Below are positions 37,301-49,005 of a stretch of DNA of 64,000 bases, one piece after another. The DNA lies in NCBI GenBank assembly GCA_028829895.1, contig CM054177.1:53565164-53629163 (forward strand), given 5' to 3'. The position numbers and the translations under genes were made by a program. Origin of the DNA: Sinotaia quadrata (taxonomy: Eukaryota; Mollusca; Gastropoda; Architaenioglossa; Viviparidae). Within the stretch, counting starts at the first letter, position 1; each line of letters begins with the position of its first letter. The notes beneath the pieces are model-generated. The model had not been told where the DNA came from. It made no database searches and saw nothing but the letters and a program-made list of their open reading frames with translations.

Positions 37301-40300
37301 AGTGATTGATCATAAGTGAATGATCAATCTTGAATATGTGAAGCAGTGGTCTTTCAAAAGTAAGTGAAGCCATGATTGAACCATAAGAAATTTTAGTGAT
37401 TAATTTATCTCATGACAATTAAATTTCAACTAATTTTCTTATTTATTTACTGAAGATGCCGATATTTAGTTGCACCGGAAGATTTTAATTGTTACTGCCA
37501 AAATGGCCGATTCTAAGATGAAAGGCTATAAACTGGTTAATGGTTGCATGACCATTTTGGTTTTAAAGTAGACTGTTATATTTTATAAGTTGAGTATTCA
37601 CTTTTATTATGATTAGTGAACTAAGGCAAGTCAAACTTGTTGACTCGAACTGTTAAACTCTAACTACTTATTTTATACTTTACTGATTTACTTGATGTTT
37701 TTGCCTATAGATTAAAAAATAGAATTCTATGAGATTACTGATTTGTTACATTTGTAGCTGAAATCTTGTATTTTCATGCATTTCCATAACTATGTTCAGT
37801 TTATTTGATTGCTATTTTCTTTAAATTAAATTTATATTAAATCATTTCTATCTTCCTATGTCATTTCTTCTGCATGTGACATCATCGTGTCAGGTCTTAA
37901 GGGGTGGGGGGCAGAGCCAGGAAATAGTTGTATTCAGGGACGACACTATTGGAAGATACTTCTCCCTAAGGCTAATAAGCTAACCCAGGTATTATTGATA
38001 ATGTCATATTTATTATTATAATTAGTATCCATATCATAATTCCTACATAATAGAAGGCTCTGACTGGGCTAGCATACCAGCAGAGTACATAAGTAAAATA
38101 AATCAGTGATTAAGTAAGTGAAGCAATGATTGATCATAAGTGAAGCAGTGAATGATCATAAGTAAATGAATTAGTGATTGATCATATTAAATAAATGAAG
38201 CAGTGATTGATCATAAGTAAGTGAACCAGTGATTGATCATAACTTTGTTATCACTTTCTCTGTCCTGCTGTTGTGCTAGCTATGGCAGCATAGGTCAGAA
38301 GTCCGAATCTCCAAGAGAACTACGGCTGCATGTAACGGTGGAGGGTCTGGTCATTATGTTTATTTATTGTACAATATCTGCGCTGGCTGGAGTCTACACA
38401 GAATACATTTTAAAGAAAGATTTCCTCACATCACTGCATTTGCAAAATATACTGTTATATGTGTTTTGCATTTTTATAAATTTGGGAAGCTGGTTTATGA
38501 GTCAATTTTACTACAGTGATAGTGAAGGTGAGTAGAATTTTTATACTTTTTCAAATTTATTATTTTCTCTAATTTTGAAATAAAATGTAACTTACATTTT
38601 TCCAATTTAATTAATCAGTATTACTTCTAGCACAGAAAATATACATTCTGGTTTAGTAGAGATGTCATGTTTTGCCATGAACTGCTTGTTAGTTTGGGGA
38701 TCATTTGGATACTTGCCAGTAAAAACAAAACCATCAGCAGAAACTTCTATCTGCCAGCTTGCCAGCAGCATTAGTGGCAGTGCTAGTAAATATTGCAGAT
38801 CTCTGCTGTGAGAAGAATATTTTTTTTAATTTTGTTTCTGTTTTAGTGCTAGTAAATACTGCAAAGCTCTGCTGTGAGAAGAATAATTATATATTTCGTT
38901 TCTGTTTTACAGTGCTAGTAAATATTGCAAAGCTTTGAACTGACAAGAATAATTATTTATTTTGTTGATGTTTTAGTCCTAGCACAAGCGGAATAATTAA
39001 TGCATGTTCCATAATTACCCTAACTATCATTTTCATGTTTTTGGTAATAAGTCATTTTAATTTCTTTTAAAAAATTTTGGGACATGCTTTTAGACGAATT
39101 TATTATACAAAATTACTAAAATCAACAAGCAAAACTTTGTGTTTTTAAATGAATTTGTTTAAATAGTTGACATGTATGATGCCTACACCACCTTAGTTAT
39201 TGGCTATGACTATTATTATTATTTAATCATCAATAACTAATTACAAGTGATGATAATCGTAATTTATGTTATTAATAATTCACCAGAAGACACCACTCGT
39301 CTCTCTCACTTGGCAGATATGCGGTTGCTGTAAATGTTTCCTCTCTTCTCTCTTCCACAACATTAAAGATAACATTTACCATCACACAATATTTCCACAT
39401 ATGAAAAACTTCTTACCAAAGGGGAAGACAAATCCATCTTTTAATCTATGTTTAGTGAGCCCCCATCTATCTGTCTCTCCAACATATGGTCATCAGTATA
39501 TGTAAGAAGGTCAATAAATTTATTAAATCAACAATCAAATATACAACATATGAATATAATCAAAAGAGTGTTGACATTTACATCACTTCACAATATTGTT
39601 CAATCAATGCTGGACTGTCATTTAGTTTATCCTAGCAAGACATAAGTAGTCAGTTAACATATTTATATATATAATCAAATTCGTGGATGTCATATCATCA
39701 CAGTTTTAGAGAAAATTAAAGTCAATGATGGCAGCTGTTGCCAGCACATGTTTACAATCCCTTAGCCTTCAATTCTGCCACAGTTCCGTTTCTGCCAATG
39801 ATATTTTGCCCCATATGTTAAAACTAGTATTCTATTTGAACTTGACATTATGATTAGTAAGGCTTTATTTTGGTTTTTCTGTTTCAGGCACATTTAATTT
39901 TTTCAAAGGATTCTCATTTTACACTTGGCTGATTATTTTTACACAGGTAAGTGTACTCTTTCTGTACTTGGTTGATTATTTTTACACAGATAAGTGTATT
40001 CTTTCTATACTTATCTGATTATTTGTATACAGGCAATATACTCTTTCAGTTCTTAGATGATTATTTGTATACAGATAGGTGTACTCTTTCTGTACTTGGT
40101 TGTTCATGCACGATATAACATTTTTACAGATTTACTTTTCATTAACTTATGTCTTATAAAATATGTGATTGTGTAACTCTATTGACTCACATTTAATCAG
40201 ATTGACATCACTTAACACTGGCAAACTAAATCAGATATTGAAATAAAAATATTTTCTATGTCATTGTTTTCTGATATTTATTCATATCCTTCAAATAAAA

Positions 40301-40520
40301 TCATTGAAGAAAATTTTATTTATATTTTTAGGCTTTTAATGGCCTGGCAATGTCTGTTGTCATGAAACATGGTAACAACCTGGTGCGACTGTTTGTCATC
40401 TCCTGTGCCATGATTGTCAGCACAGCATTATCAGTTATCGTTCTCGGAATATCACTCAATGTTCTTTTCTTCATTGCTCTTTTCCTTGTTGTTTTTGCCA
40501 TTTATTTGTATTATCAGTGA
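22706..40520 (+). CDS. SLC35A4: SLC35A4-type nucleotide-sugar transporter, nine coding exons
   Basis: Exons join in frame with GT-AG borders: 22706-22831, 26727-26809, 33278-33383, 33719-33883, 35843-35901, 36329-36391, 38280-38527, 39888-39946 and 40332-40520 (TGA). They give 365 residues; human SLC35A4 has 324. A polar, Asn/Ser-rich N-terminus (1-55) leads into about ten membrane helices. Family landmarks are YGSYGVLMNLSKVDGQIPF (74-92), NNNL (143-146), YMDPASYQ (153-160), NLKIVTTAVLY (164-174), GVYTEYILKK (238-247), LQNILLY and MKHG (314-317). The NLKI-TTA and KHG motifs are those of the SLC35A nucleotide-sugar transporters of the Golgi. Human SLC35A4 has been linked to CDP-ribitol transport, but substrate here is not deducible. 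The start begins MSVD, like human MSVE, but its context (cctATGt) is weak; Met9 has a better one. Introns carry the minisatellites listed separately. OSTF1 lies convergently downstream. Confidence 0.88.
25353..25396. repeat. (AC)22 microsatellite
   Basis: AC dinucleotides in SLC35A4 intron 1. The rest of this intron is AT-rich unique DNA, except 24170-24900, which is less AT-rich and may be an old unidentified insertion. Confidence 0.9.
26850..26965. repeat. Minisatellite, about 2.5 copies of 41 bp
   Basis: 'gtcaaacaatgtcttagggt' plus 'tcttggtcattgtactt' occurs twice and partly a third time, starting 40 bp downstream of the SLC35A4 exon 2 donor. Confidence 0.85.
27360..27835. repeat. Degenerate tandem repeat of ~28 bp (TTTATTAGAATGATACAC-like)
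   Basis: Many variants of 'ctttattagaat' plus 'gatacacacca' follow each other in SLC35A4 intron 2. Related copies recur at about 28980-29190. Between the two stretches are a G-run (28092-28104), GA-rich patches and unique DNA. Confidence 0.65.
29590..29745. repeat. Minisatellite, about 5 copies of 28-32 bp
   Basis: 'tagataattcttgatttaac' plus 'attctg' repeats with variation within SLC35A4 intron 2. Confidence 0.75.
30840..31015. repeat. Three diverged copies of a ~58-bp unit
   Basis: 'ttattgtactaaaagtgttt' and related 'tgtattagtggtgtttt' and 'gttgtattaaaagtgtttt', each near 'tatgtaa', recur in SLC35A4 intron 2. Confidence 0.65.
31481..31830. repeat. Three tandem copies of a 119-bp unit
   Basis: Copies start at 31481, 31600 and 31719 with 'tttattgaagcatgaaagat' and end with 'ggccttatgtagcccaca'. 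The first two are nearly identical and the third lacks about 8 bp (ttctttt region). The high identity points to recent expansion. It lies in SLC35A4 intron 2. Confidence 0.95.
32340..32580. other. Less AT-rich intronic block of unknown origin
   Basis: About 240 bp in SLC35A4 intron 2 approaches 45-50% GC and is open in one frame on each strand (80 and 60 codons). Neither product resembles a family I know and no splice or start context supports it. It may be an old transposable-element piece. Confidence 0.3.
32618..32744. repeat. 63-bp tandem duplication
   Basis: 'cttaagacatgacat' followed by 'gtcctgattatgaacactat' and 'acatttataaactct' occurs twice, with a one-base length difference and one substitution. 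Confidence 0.95.
35950..36144. repeat. Copy of SLC35A4 exon 5 end, then ~28-bp minisatellite
   Basis: 'taaactaatcttgaaaa' at about 35960-35977 repeats the last bases of exon 5 (about 35884-35900), followed in both places by a GTAAT and 'gatgttt'. From 35991 the unit 'ttgctttatggattaagata' plus 'atatctta' repeats five times up to 36144. Confidence 0.85.
37258..37390. repeat. Degenerate repeats 'gaagcagtgattgatcataag', block 1
   Basis: Several copies of 'aagtgaagcagtgattga' and 'tcataagtgaa' variants lie in SLC35A4 intron 6. A second block with the same unit is at 38098-38242. Confidence 0.75.
38098..38242. repeat. Same repeat family, block 2, next to SLC35A4 exon 7
   Basis: About five copies of a 26-30 bp unit with 'gcagtgattgatcataagta' end about 37 bp before the exon 7 acceptor (exon start 38280). 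Confidence 0.8.
38765..38990. repeat. Three copies of a ~65-bp unit
   Basis: 'tgctagtaaatattgcaaag' plus 'ctctgctgtgagaagaata' plus a T-rich 'tttgtttctgttttag' stretch repeats three times in SLC35A4 intron 7. Confidence 0.8.
39922..40105. repeat. 43-bp minisatellite that starts in SLC35A4 exon 8
   Basis: Unit 1 covers the last 25 exon bases (acttggctgattatttttac through the CAG at 39946), the donor gtaagt and 'gtactctttctg'. Three further units follow, with matching CAG ends at 39989, 40032 and 40074, then a partial unit. In each downstream unit the donor GT is changed: at, gc and at respectively. Confidence 0.9.
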
Positions 40521-40641
40521 AAAACACATTTTCGCTTGAAACTAAGAGCAAAACTCAGATTTTGTGTCTCTGCATTTTGTCCAAACAAAACAAGATTAAA
40601 GTTCAAAGCATATTTGTTACAGACATTGTGTACCAGATACA

Positions 40642-40647
40642 AATAAA
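40642..40647 (+). terminator. Candidate polyadenylation signal for SLC35A4
   Basis: AATAAA lies 122 bp after the stop codon. Another AATAAA is at 41422-41427. Which one is used cannot be told from sequence. Confidence 0.45.
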
Positions 40648-42321
40648 TTAATGTTTATGGATTGTTTTAGCATTTATTATTTTCTTGAAAGTTTTAGTTC
40701 TTGTTTTAAATTTCTTTTTATGAATACTTATAATATATTATTATCCTGTCATTGTAGCCAATGTGCATGTATCAACAGCTGTAAAGTTTTACAAAATAGG
40801 TAAATGTTAGATTATTTTTAATATATATTGTCTTGACCAGCTTGGTGTAGACTTTAAAATGTCCTCAATAACATCCTTCAAGATGGATGTTGCGTGTTTT
40901 GAGAAATGAATGATGCCAGATAGATAAGGGTTCACTCTTCCACCAAGTCATGGGGGATTTGGGGGAGCTTTTCCAACCAGTATGCTTTCTCACTGGATTA
41001 TGGTAGTCTAGTTATACCTCTGATTGTTAAACAGTCTTCCATGGTTTTTCCTACTAATCCTCTTCCATGCTGGATTGGGATAGTCCAAATATACCTCACT
41101 TTGTCAACACTAGATCATATTTATTTTATATGAAGGGTTATTAATCTTTATTGTTATTATTAAATCTGTTTTACAGAAGAAATTTTATATTTTTTAAAGC
41201 ATTGACTTCATACAACTGAATCTCAGCAACAGATCATTTAAGTCTGAATAGTTCTGTGAGGTATCTATTACAATAAGAATAATTTTTCCAATGCTTTTGA
41301 TTAATTTTTTTTTTAAAGCTGATTAACAGTTAATTATTAAAAACATTAAATTCTAGTCATTGTCACATAAAAGAACTAGCATTATGTTCCTCAGCTCATA
41401 ATGTTATTCCAGAATTGTCGCAATAAACTCTTTTACCAAATTACATGTTGAATCTGTAAACCAATATTGTGCTTACTATTTATAGTGCTGCTGAGAAACC
41501 TTATTGTCCTGTTCACTTTCTTTTACGTCTGTATTGCAATTTTAAATATTCTTTACAAAAGTTACAAATATATATATTTTTTTTTTAATTACTATTCAGT
41601 GTTTTTATCAGTATAAACCAGTATGAATTTAAAAGTGAGATTAAATAAATCAGTTTTGAATTTGGACATTTAATGATGGATTCAGACAATTAATTAAATT
41701 AAATGATGATTTATGACAATGAAAAACCTAAATTAGCAGTTCTGAAATAAGTTACTAAAAAGTACACATAAACATATCAGAATTAATTTATGATTAATTA
41801 AGATATCAAAACAGAATTAGTGATTAATTAATTAATGAAAATGTATAGATTAATGATGAATTTAGATTGGTTCATAATGAGTTTGACAACGAAACAAGTA
41901 GGATTTAATTCATTCAGTTAAAAAAAACACCACAAATGAGACATTTTCATAGTAAAGCAAGTTAATTTGTTTAATTCATCAATGAGACAAGATAATTTAC
42001 TAAATTAATTCATTGAGATGATGGAAGTAAATGAGATGAAATTTAAGGAAAATGTTTAATACAATAAAAATGATATCTCAGATGATTTCCATTTTCAATA
42101 CAATTATAGAAATTTTATTGAATGATTCAATCAGTGTATCAGCTATATCTGATGAAGATGAAGTTAACAGTTTACTAATAAAATGATTCTGTAGTTGCAA
42201 AACATATTTATTTTCCTGTAGAGACTAAAATATTTCTTTAGTTTGTAAAACATACTTGTTTTGGTATAGTGACAAAAATGTTTTTGTACTTTGCAAAACA
42301 TTGTTATTTTTTTATATAGAC
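40648..42321. other. Downstream flank of SLC35A4, AT-rich
   Basis: Long 3' UTR or intergenic DNA. I see loose repetition of 'taatgatgaattta' phrases around 41640-41890 and no exon. Confidence 0.4.
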
Positions 42322-42553
42322 CAGGGATCAGCAGTCTTTGGCATGAATTCTATGCTTGGCATGTAGAGCAATTTTTAATGACATATTTCGGGCACATAGT
42401 AAAGAAAAATTAAGCAGCGGTGATTTTTTTTTCCCTTGTATCTTAGAAAATTAGACATAGGCCTAGTTGAACTTGAAGAAATGTTTGACATGAGAGGTCA
42501 CTTTATTTATTACTGTGGCGGCACATTGCTCATAGAAAGTTGCCAACTAACAA
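42322..42553. mobile_element. hAT-like MITE, diverged
   Basis: The left end reads cagggatcagcagtctttgg. The right end, reverse-complemented, reads ttagttggcaactttctatg. Together they resemble the hAT pattern CAGGGGTCGGCAACCTTTGG. The interior has a short open frame with no recognised domain. The right boundary is approximate. Confidence 0.55.
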
Positions 42554-43579
42554 GTTTAAAGAAATATAGAAATATTGTGCCATTTATTCTATTCATGTAT
42601 AAAAAATTATATGCTTTCTCATAGTTTATTGAAATACTGTACAATTTGTCCTATTCCAGCTTTTTTATAACAAAGAGCATTTCCCAGCGTTTGTGGTTTT
42701 CATTTTAATTTGAAAATTAACATTATGTAGGATTTCTTGTGTACCATTTTATAAAAGTCATTTGCACATTTTTTTATGCTCATTAAATTACAGATAATAT
42801 ACTTATATCTGTTATTATAAGCAGCAATAATAGATATATTATTGCCCATAAAAAAAATACTAATTAATGATAGTTAACAGTGTGAAGTTCATTTACGCAA
42901 CAGATAATTACATAGAATATATTTAGTATGTTTGCCCTTAAGTGTTTGAAAAGTTACACAAAAGCAACAATACTAGCTATGTTCATGTAGTATGAAGTTT
43001 AGTACTGCAACAGTAATAATTACATAGTATACAAATGTTCTAATAATAATTAAAGCAGCCATGCTAGTTATATAGTATGGTTTAGGATTGTTTGTCCATC
43101 AGTGTTCATATTGTTTGCTAAAATTATATTGATAGTTACCTAGTATGATTATTAGCAATATTTGCCATGAATGTCTTAATAATTACAATATAGCAGCAAT
43201 GCTACTTAAATTGTGTGCTTGTTAGTATAGTGTGCCATGAACGTCAGTTTCATTACAGCAATAATATTGCATATCTGATGATATGTGTTTTATCAGCAGT
43301 ATGGATCATGTTTAGATCTGAATGTTTGCAAGGTGAAAATGTTAATAATCAGAAACAGTTTGTAAACTTTATATTTCTTTAGGAAAATCTGTCATTAACA
43401 AGTAAACATTTGAAATGATGAGAATAATTCATTTTGTATATGTCATAATAGCATTTCCTTTCAATTTTAAGAAATCTTATTTTCATTTTGCTCACACTTT
43501 CAAACTAGATAATACAGAGAATCAATATTAGATCTAAACAGAAATTCAAGTTCCTGCATACATTTTAAAAACTTTACTG

Positions 43580-43880
43580 AGTGTCAGTACTTATCTACAA
43601 AGAAACTCAGTTAAATGTACACATTAAAGCTTTCCATGGCACAGTCAATCAATTAGTACTGTCAGTTAGTTAGTACTATCTACAAAAAAAACTCAGTTAA
43701 ATGTACACATCTAAACTTCACATGATACAGTCAGTTCGAACTACATAGAAACTCAGTTACATGTACACATTAAAACTTCCCACGGCACATTCAACCAGTA
43801 CTATCTACAAAGAAATTCAGTTACTTGTACACATTAAAACTTTTCATGGCACGGTCAGAAACTGAATGACATGTACACGT
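43580..43880. repeat. About four copies of a ~75-bp unit
   Basis: 'ctacaaagaaactcagttaa', 'atgtacacattaaaactt' and 'catggcacagtca' recur in order with drift. The flanks from 42554 to 43579 are AT-rich, with loosely repeated 'agcagcaatactag' phrases. Confidence 0.75.
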
Positions 43881-44952
43881 TTATTAAGACTTTAAATGAC
43901 AAAAAATCCTAGAATTTCCAGTGCAAATATCTAATTAATATTCCTTGGGAATTTTTAAAGTACTTATACTTGATAAATGTATATTTTTCTGGTATTTATC
44001 ATTTTATGCATCATACTTAATTGTTACTAACAGTATTAATTTGAATTATTTAAAATCTAATTTTAACCAATAATTATTATTACTAGTATTAATATGATTT
44101 AAAATTTTCTAGCATTATACTAAACATCAGAGTAGTATTATATTGCTTAAATACATTGTGTAATAAAATTTATGTGCAAATTATTTATATACGAATCTTG
44201 TTTGTAAACAGTATATTTTGCTTATATTTAAATATTTTTAAGATTTTTTTAAAATAAAGTTTCTCGCAGTCATTAATTCATAAATAATTTATTAAATCCA
44301 TATCTTGTAATTTGAATAATGAGTCTGTTTTGTTCATAGAGTGTGGATGTGGGTGTGTGATCATATGCACAATTTATTTTGATCATTGATAACTGTATTG
44401 TTCAGCAGTTAACTTATAGAACCCTAGTAAAGCTTGTTTCAGTTTAGCATTGATGTGTGTCTGCTTCAGACAAATGGTTATATATTTCCAATGCTTTGCC
44501 CACAAATCAACAGCCCACTTAGTGAATCCAGGTAAACAAACATTCAAAATGGTTTAGATATTTATTAGTTTGTTTGCCTTCTGAAAATCTAGGCATGTGA
44601 TTTCCTTCTACTTGATGAACAGCAGTTTGAAGTATTAATAGTAGTTTAAAACAGTCCTCTATGTTTACAATAGTTAACTGCAGTCTGTAATGTTTAAACA
44701 CAACTTTTACCTTGCAATGGTTTTCAGTGGACAGGAACCCAATATGAAGCATGCATATTTAAAACAAATGTTGCATTACTTTTTAAAACATCTTGGTCAA
44801 GTTTAAATAATGAGCAACATATATGAATGTTATTATTTAAGTGTAAAGGTGCAAAATAAAATTCAAATTTCTTGTTAATGTATAAGTGGCTAAATGTTCT
44901 GGGTTATAATCATGTCAAGGCTGATTCATTGTACCATATACTGTTAAGATTA

Positions 44953-45150
44953 TACTTGGGTTACATTAATTTACAATGGAACATTACTTTTATCAGCTAA
45001 ACCACCATTTATTTCTTTGCAAAAGATTGTATCAAGGTTACATTAATTTACAGTAGAATATTACTATTATCAACTCAACCATTTATTTCTTTGCAAAAGA
45101 TTGTACTACTACTAGGGATACATTAATTTGCAGTGGAATATTACTTTTTG
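44953..45150. repeat. Three copies of a ~80-bp unit
   Basis: 'ttacattaatttacaatgga' plus 'tattacttttatcagct' plus 'atttatttctttgcaaaaga' repeats three times. Just upstream (44888-44925) is a piece of the interspersed repeat at 13.98 kb. Confidence 0.8.
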
Positions 45151-45299
45151 TAGCAAACTATTGTCCAACATTTTGCTTTGAAGAAATTCATGACCCTGAT
45201 ACAATGCCCTATTTGACTAGAATTCAGAGACAAGTGTTGCCCATTCCATCCCTCTGTCATGAATGGAAGCAAATGTACATGGCTGTGCTTTTTATTTTA

Positions 45300-45550
45300 C
45301 ACTGGAAAATTCATGCTAGGCAGATCTCTGATCAGTTTTAGGGATTTTCTTTTTCTTTAGCCTTTTGAAGATGTCCAGAATATATTTCAACAAGAACATT
45401 CATGTTCATGTTAAGTTTTGGAGATTTTTGTTTTTGCCCTTTGAGGATGTCCAGAAACTGTACCAAGAGTGTTCGTGTTCATGTTAGGCAGATCCCTGGT
45501 CAGTTTTAGAGATTTTTTTTTTTACACAATTGAGGATGTCTTAATACATT
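45300..45550. repeat. Three diverged copies of a ~95-bp unit
   Basis: 'cagttttagggattttt', 'ttgaagatgtccagaa' and 'cattcatgttcatgttagg' recur in the same order. Confidence 0.65.
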
Positions 45551-46189
45551 TCACAAGAATACATAATATCAGTAACAGTATATAAAATAAAAATAGTGAT
45601 AGTGTAGTATAGAAAATGTTTATGACTATAAATGGAGATACTTTCTCTTGGTCTTGTATGTTGATATTACAGGATTTGAAAGCTATAGTGCTCTCTTAAA
45701 TTATCATTAAGTTTATTATTGGTACTCAGTATACACTTGCCATTCTGATGAAATGTTTAATAACTTTATTTAAACTGATACAAGTTAAAAGAAACATGAG
45801 TTCATAATTTTTTTCCCAAGAAAAGACAACTATAAAATGATTTTTATAAAAAAATATTTTATAAAAAATATACATACAAACAGTTGGTAAATTTTGTCCA
45901 GGAAAGAGGAAAAAAATAGTTAACAGCAATGAATCTAGAGCATAAGTGCATAAATTGTCTATATCTGAGAACACAAATTCTATAAAGTAACAATCAAAAT
46001 GGATTTTAATTTTTGGGAGGAAGGGGTTGTTTTAAGTTGAGGAAATTTTGATAAAACTGAAAATCTGAACAAAAAAAAAACAGATTTAAGCACAGTGATA
46101 AATAAAATTTTAAAACATTGAAAATAATTCATACTGCAAGATATGAATACAAAAGTCATATACAGACTGACAACTTCATTAACTCTAGA

Positions 46190-47260
46190 CTTTTTTTTTT
46201 AAAAAGAACAAATATACTATGATCAGTTCTTTAACAAAATTAACTCTAGATATTTTACAGTACAACTATGCTATAACCATTTCATTAACTCTATACATTT
46301 TATAGTACAAATATCATATGATCATTTCATTAACAAAATTAACTCACATTTTACAGCACAAATATCCTATGATCATTTCATTAACAAAATTAATTCTACA
46401 CTTTTTACAGTACAAATATACAGAGGAACCCCGCAATAACGCAAATTCGGATATAACCCGGTTGTGGCCTGGCTCCCAAAATTTCATGTATTCATTCATA
46501 CATTTTTTTTTCAAAGTACATGAAAAAGAGTATAAAAAATATTTAATTTCATTTTGGGGATGAGATCATGGATGAATTTGAATACGGTCGTGGCATGGTT
46601 CCTGAAATTTGAAATTCATTAAGGTGTATTTTTCTCAAACTGGGGGAAAAAAATTTACAGGTAGCTGCATGCCTTAACAGTATGATATCAGATGGTAAGT
46701 AAATGGTTTTAATACTCTGTTCATACTATAGATGATGAATTCAGACACAGTGATCTGTGACAAAATTATTGAATATTTTTAATCTCTGTCTGATTTTTCA
46801 ATGGAATTACATGCCTTATGGATGACACAATAGCACTATATTGATATACTATTCATGATTTAACGCCAGTCAGGGTATTATCAGTCAATGTGTATTATCG
46901 CACAAACAAATAAAAATTAGTAAAACTATTCAACACAAAAGTAATAACCGTATAAATTATTATCCATCCATTATTTTGAATATATCTTAATAATGCGTTC
47001 CATTTAATATTGGTCTGATAATAACCTGATCGTTTACATTAGACAATAATACACATATATGTTCTCAGAAAAAAGTAAAGTATTATAAAACCCCACATTA
47101 ATGCGACCCTGCTATTAACAATCCGATTTTATGTACCCCAATTATCACGCTATAGCGAGGTTTCATTGTACTATGATCATTTCAAAAACAAAATTAACAC
47201 TAGACTTTTTAAAGGACAAACATACTACGACCACTTTATTAGCAAAATTAACTCATGTTT
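46190..47260. repeat. ~50-bp minisatellite, split by a MITE
   Basis: 'aaattaactctagacttttt', 'acagtacaaatatactatga' and 'tcatttcattaac' repeat about four times at 46190-46420 and about twice at 47169-47260. The two parts are separated by the MITE at 46421-47168. Confidence 0.85.
46421..47168. mobile_element. pogo/Tigger-like MITE, about 750 bp
   Basis: The left end reads cagaggaaccccgcaataac; the right end, reverse-complemented, reads caatgaaacctcgctatagc. Both are flanked by TA (46419-46420 and 47169-47170), the expected mariner/pogo target duplication. Removing the element restores caaataTActatgatca, which matches the surrounding minisatellite unit. There is no transposase frame. Confidence 0.8.
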
Positions 47261-47689
47261 TAACAAATGTCTAAAGAACAGACTTTTACCTACAACACAC
47301 AGTCCTCTATATCTCACAATTCTCAAACAAGTAAACAATTTATGTAATACTGTAATATTTTTCTTTTTTTTCAGTTACACTCCTTGCTATTTAACTACAA
47401 AATGTACATATAAATTAACAATATTTCTGCAGAATACAAATACAGCACTTTATAAGTAATTTATAAAGAATTTAACAGAGATGATATATGAAAAATGGAT
47501 ATATGCTAAAATCTCAACATTCATGAGAAATACGTTCATATTTTGTCAAAGTAGAAATTCATGAATAAACATTTGAGCTGATTAATAATCAGCCATATCA
47601 TTGCTTCATGCTTACTACTAACCCTTTAATTTAGAGTTCTTAGACCCAAACAGCCAATTAAAAGCAAAGTGACATGGTCTGAGAGGGAA

Positions 47690-47893
47690 TGCAGGTAAAA
47701 CTGAAATTGTCCAAAAAGAGGAATGCAGGTTAAAATTGAAATTGTCCAAAGAGAGGAATGCAGGTAAAAAATTGAAATTGTCCAAAGAGAGGAATGCAGG
47801 TAAAATTGAAATTGTCCAAAGAGAGGAATGCAAGTAAAATTGAAATTGTCAAAAGAGAGGAATGCAGGTAAAATTGAAATTGTCCAAAGAGAG
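47690..47893. repeat. Minisatellite, about 6 copies of 34 bp
   Basis: 'gaggaatgcaggtaaaattg' plus 'aaattgtccaaaga' is repeated six times with small changes. The minus-strand frame through it is a repeat by-product. Confidence 0.95.
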
Positions 47894-48513
47894 GGAATGA
47901 TGGTTGCAAAGTAGATAATATCAGAGTGTAATAAAGTAGATTAGTAGATTGCAGCAGAATGACTCCAATTCTCCTAATTATAACTTAGTGGGGCAGTGTG
48001 AATTCTAAGCTGCTATTGGTAAGGACAATTAGTAGACTTTTGAAACTTTAAATTTTAGTACCATCTCGTGAACATCTGAAATGGCAAATATTTAACTCAT
48101 GGCTGCTCAGGTACTGGTGAATACCAAAAGAAATGTTTTAATATATATTATATATATATATATACATATACACATTTACTTTCTCTTTTACCTAGTATAA
48201 TCTGACTTTGTGCATAACAGACATTTTCGCATTTTCCAAACCATATGGAACATATAATAAAACTTAACAGTATTTTAATGTATTTCAATGACAGAAATGT
48301 AACATTATATTTTGAGCCGATCTCAGCCAAAAATGGAAAAGTAAGTTTGTTTCCCCTGTTCTTTTTGTACAGCATATGATCTAAAAATAAAATTCATAAG
48401 AGCAAAGTGAATGGTCTGCAAGATGCTGCAGACACTTTATGCTTATGCAAACCAAAATGATGTTCCTTTTAACCTTCATGTAGCAATTATCAAATATAAT
48501 AACAAAAGAGTAG

Positions 48514-48531
48514 TTTATTTTAGATTTTATT
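48514..48531 (-). terminator. Candidate polyadenylation signals for OSTF1
   Basis: On the minus strand AATAAA occurs at 48519-48514 and 48531-48526, about 475-490 bp past the OSTF1 stop. A (TA)n tract sits farther on at 48148-48172. Confidence 0.45.
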
Positions 48532-49005
48532 GTTTAACAATAAAATAAAAAAAACAATAAAAGCATTCTGTGAAGCATGTACACAATATGTTAAAAGTAA
48601 GTGTTACAAAAAATGAGAATTACACTTTTACAATCCTATATAATATTCTACATGATTAAATTAAAATAAAGTCTAATGTATAGCTCAAATCAAATGATGA
48701 AAAAAGAGAAAAATATTAGAATTTGGGATAATGCATTTTAATTTCTTCAATGCTTTAACTTAATGTGAACAAGCCTCCAAATTTTTAAACATTAACATGT
48801 TTACTTCAACTGTCTCTGTGAAAGTATACAACCTTTCTCACAATTAAGTAGCAGACTCAGTTTTGATAGGAAGAACTTTAATAATTATTGGTTATTATGA
48901 GTTTTGTATCTGGTTCCTCATACCAATTAACAGATCACAGTAAAAGTATCCAGAAGACAGATATTTCCAAGACCCAGTATGCTCAGCAAACTCCAATGTG
49001 CATTA

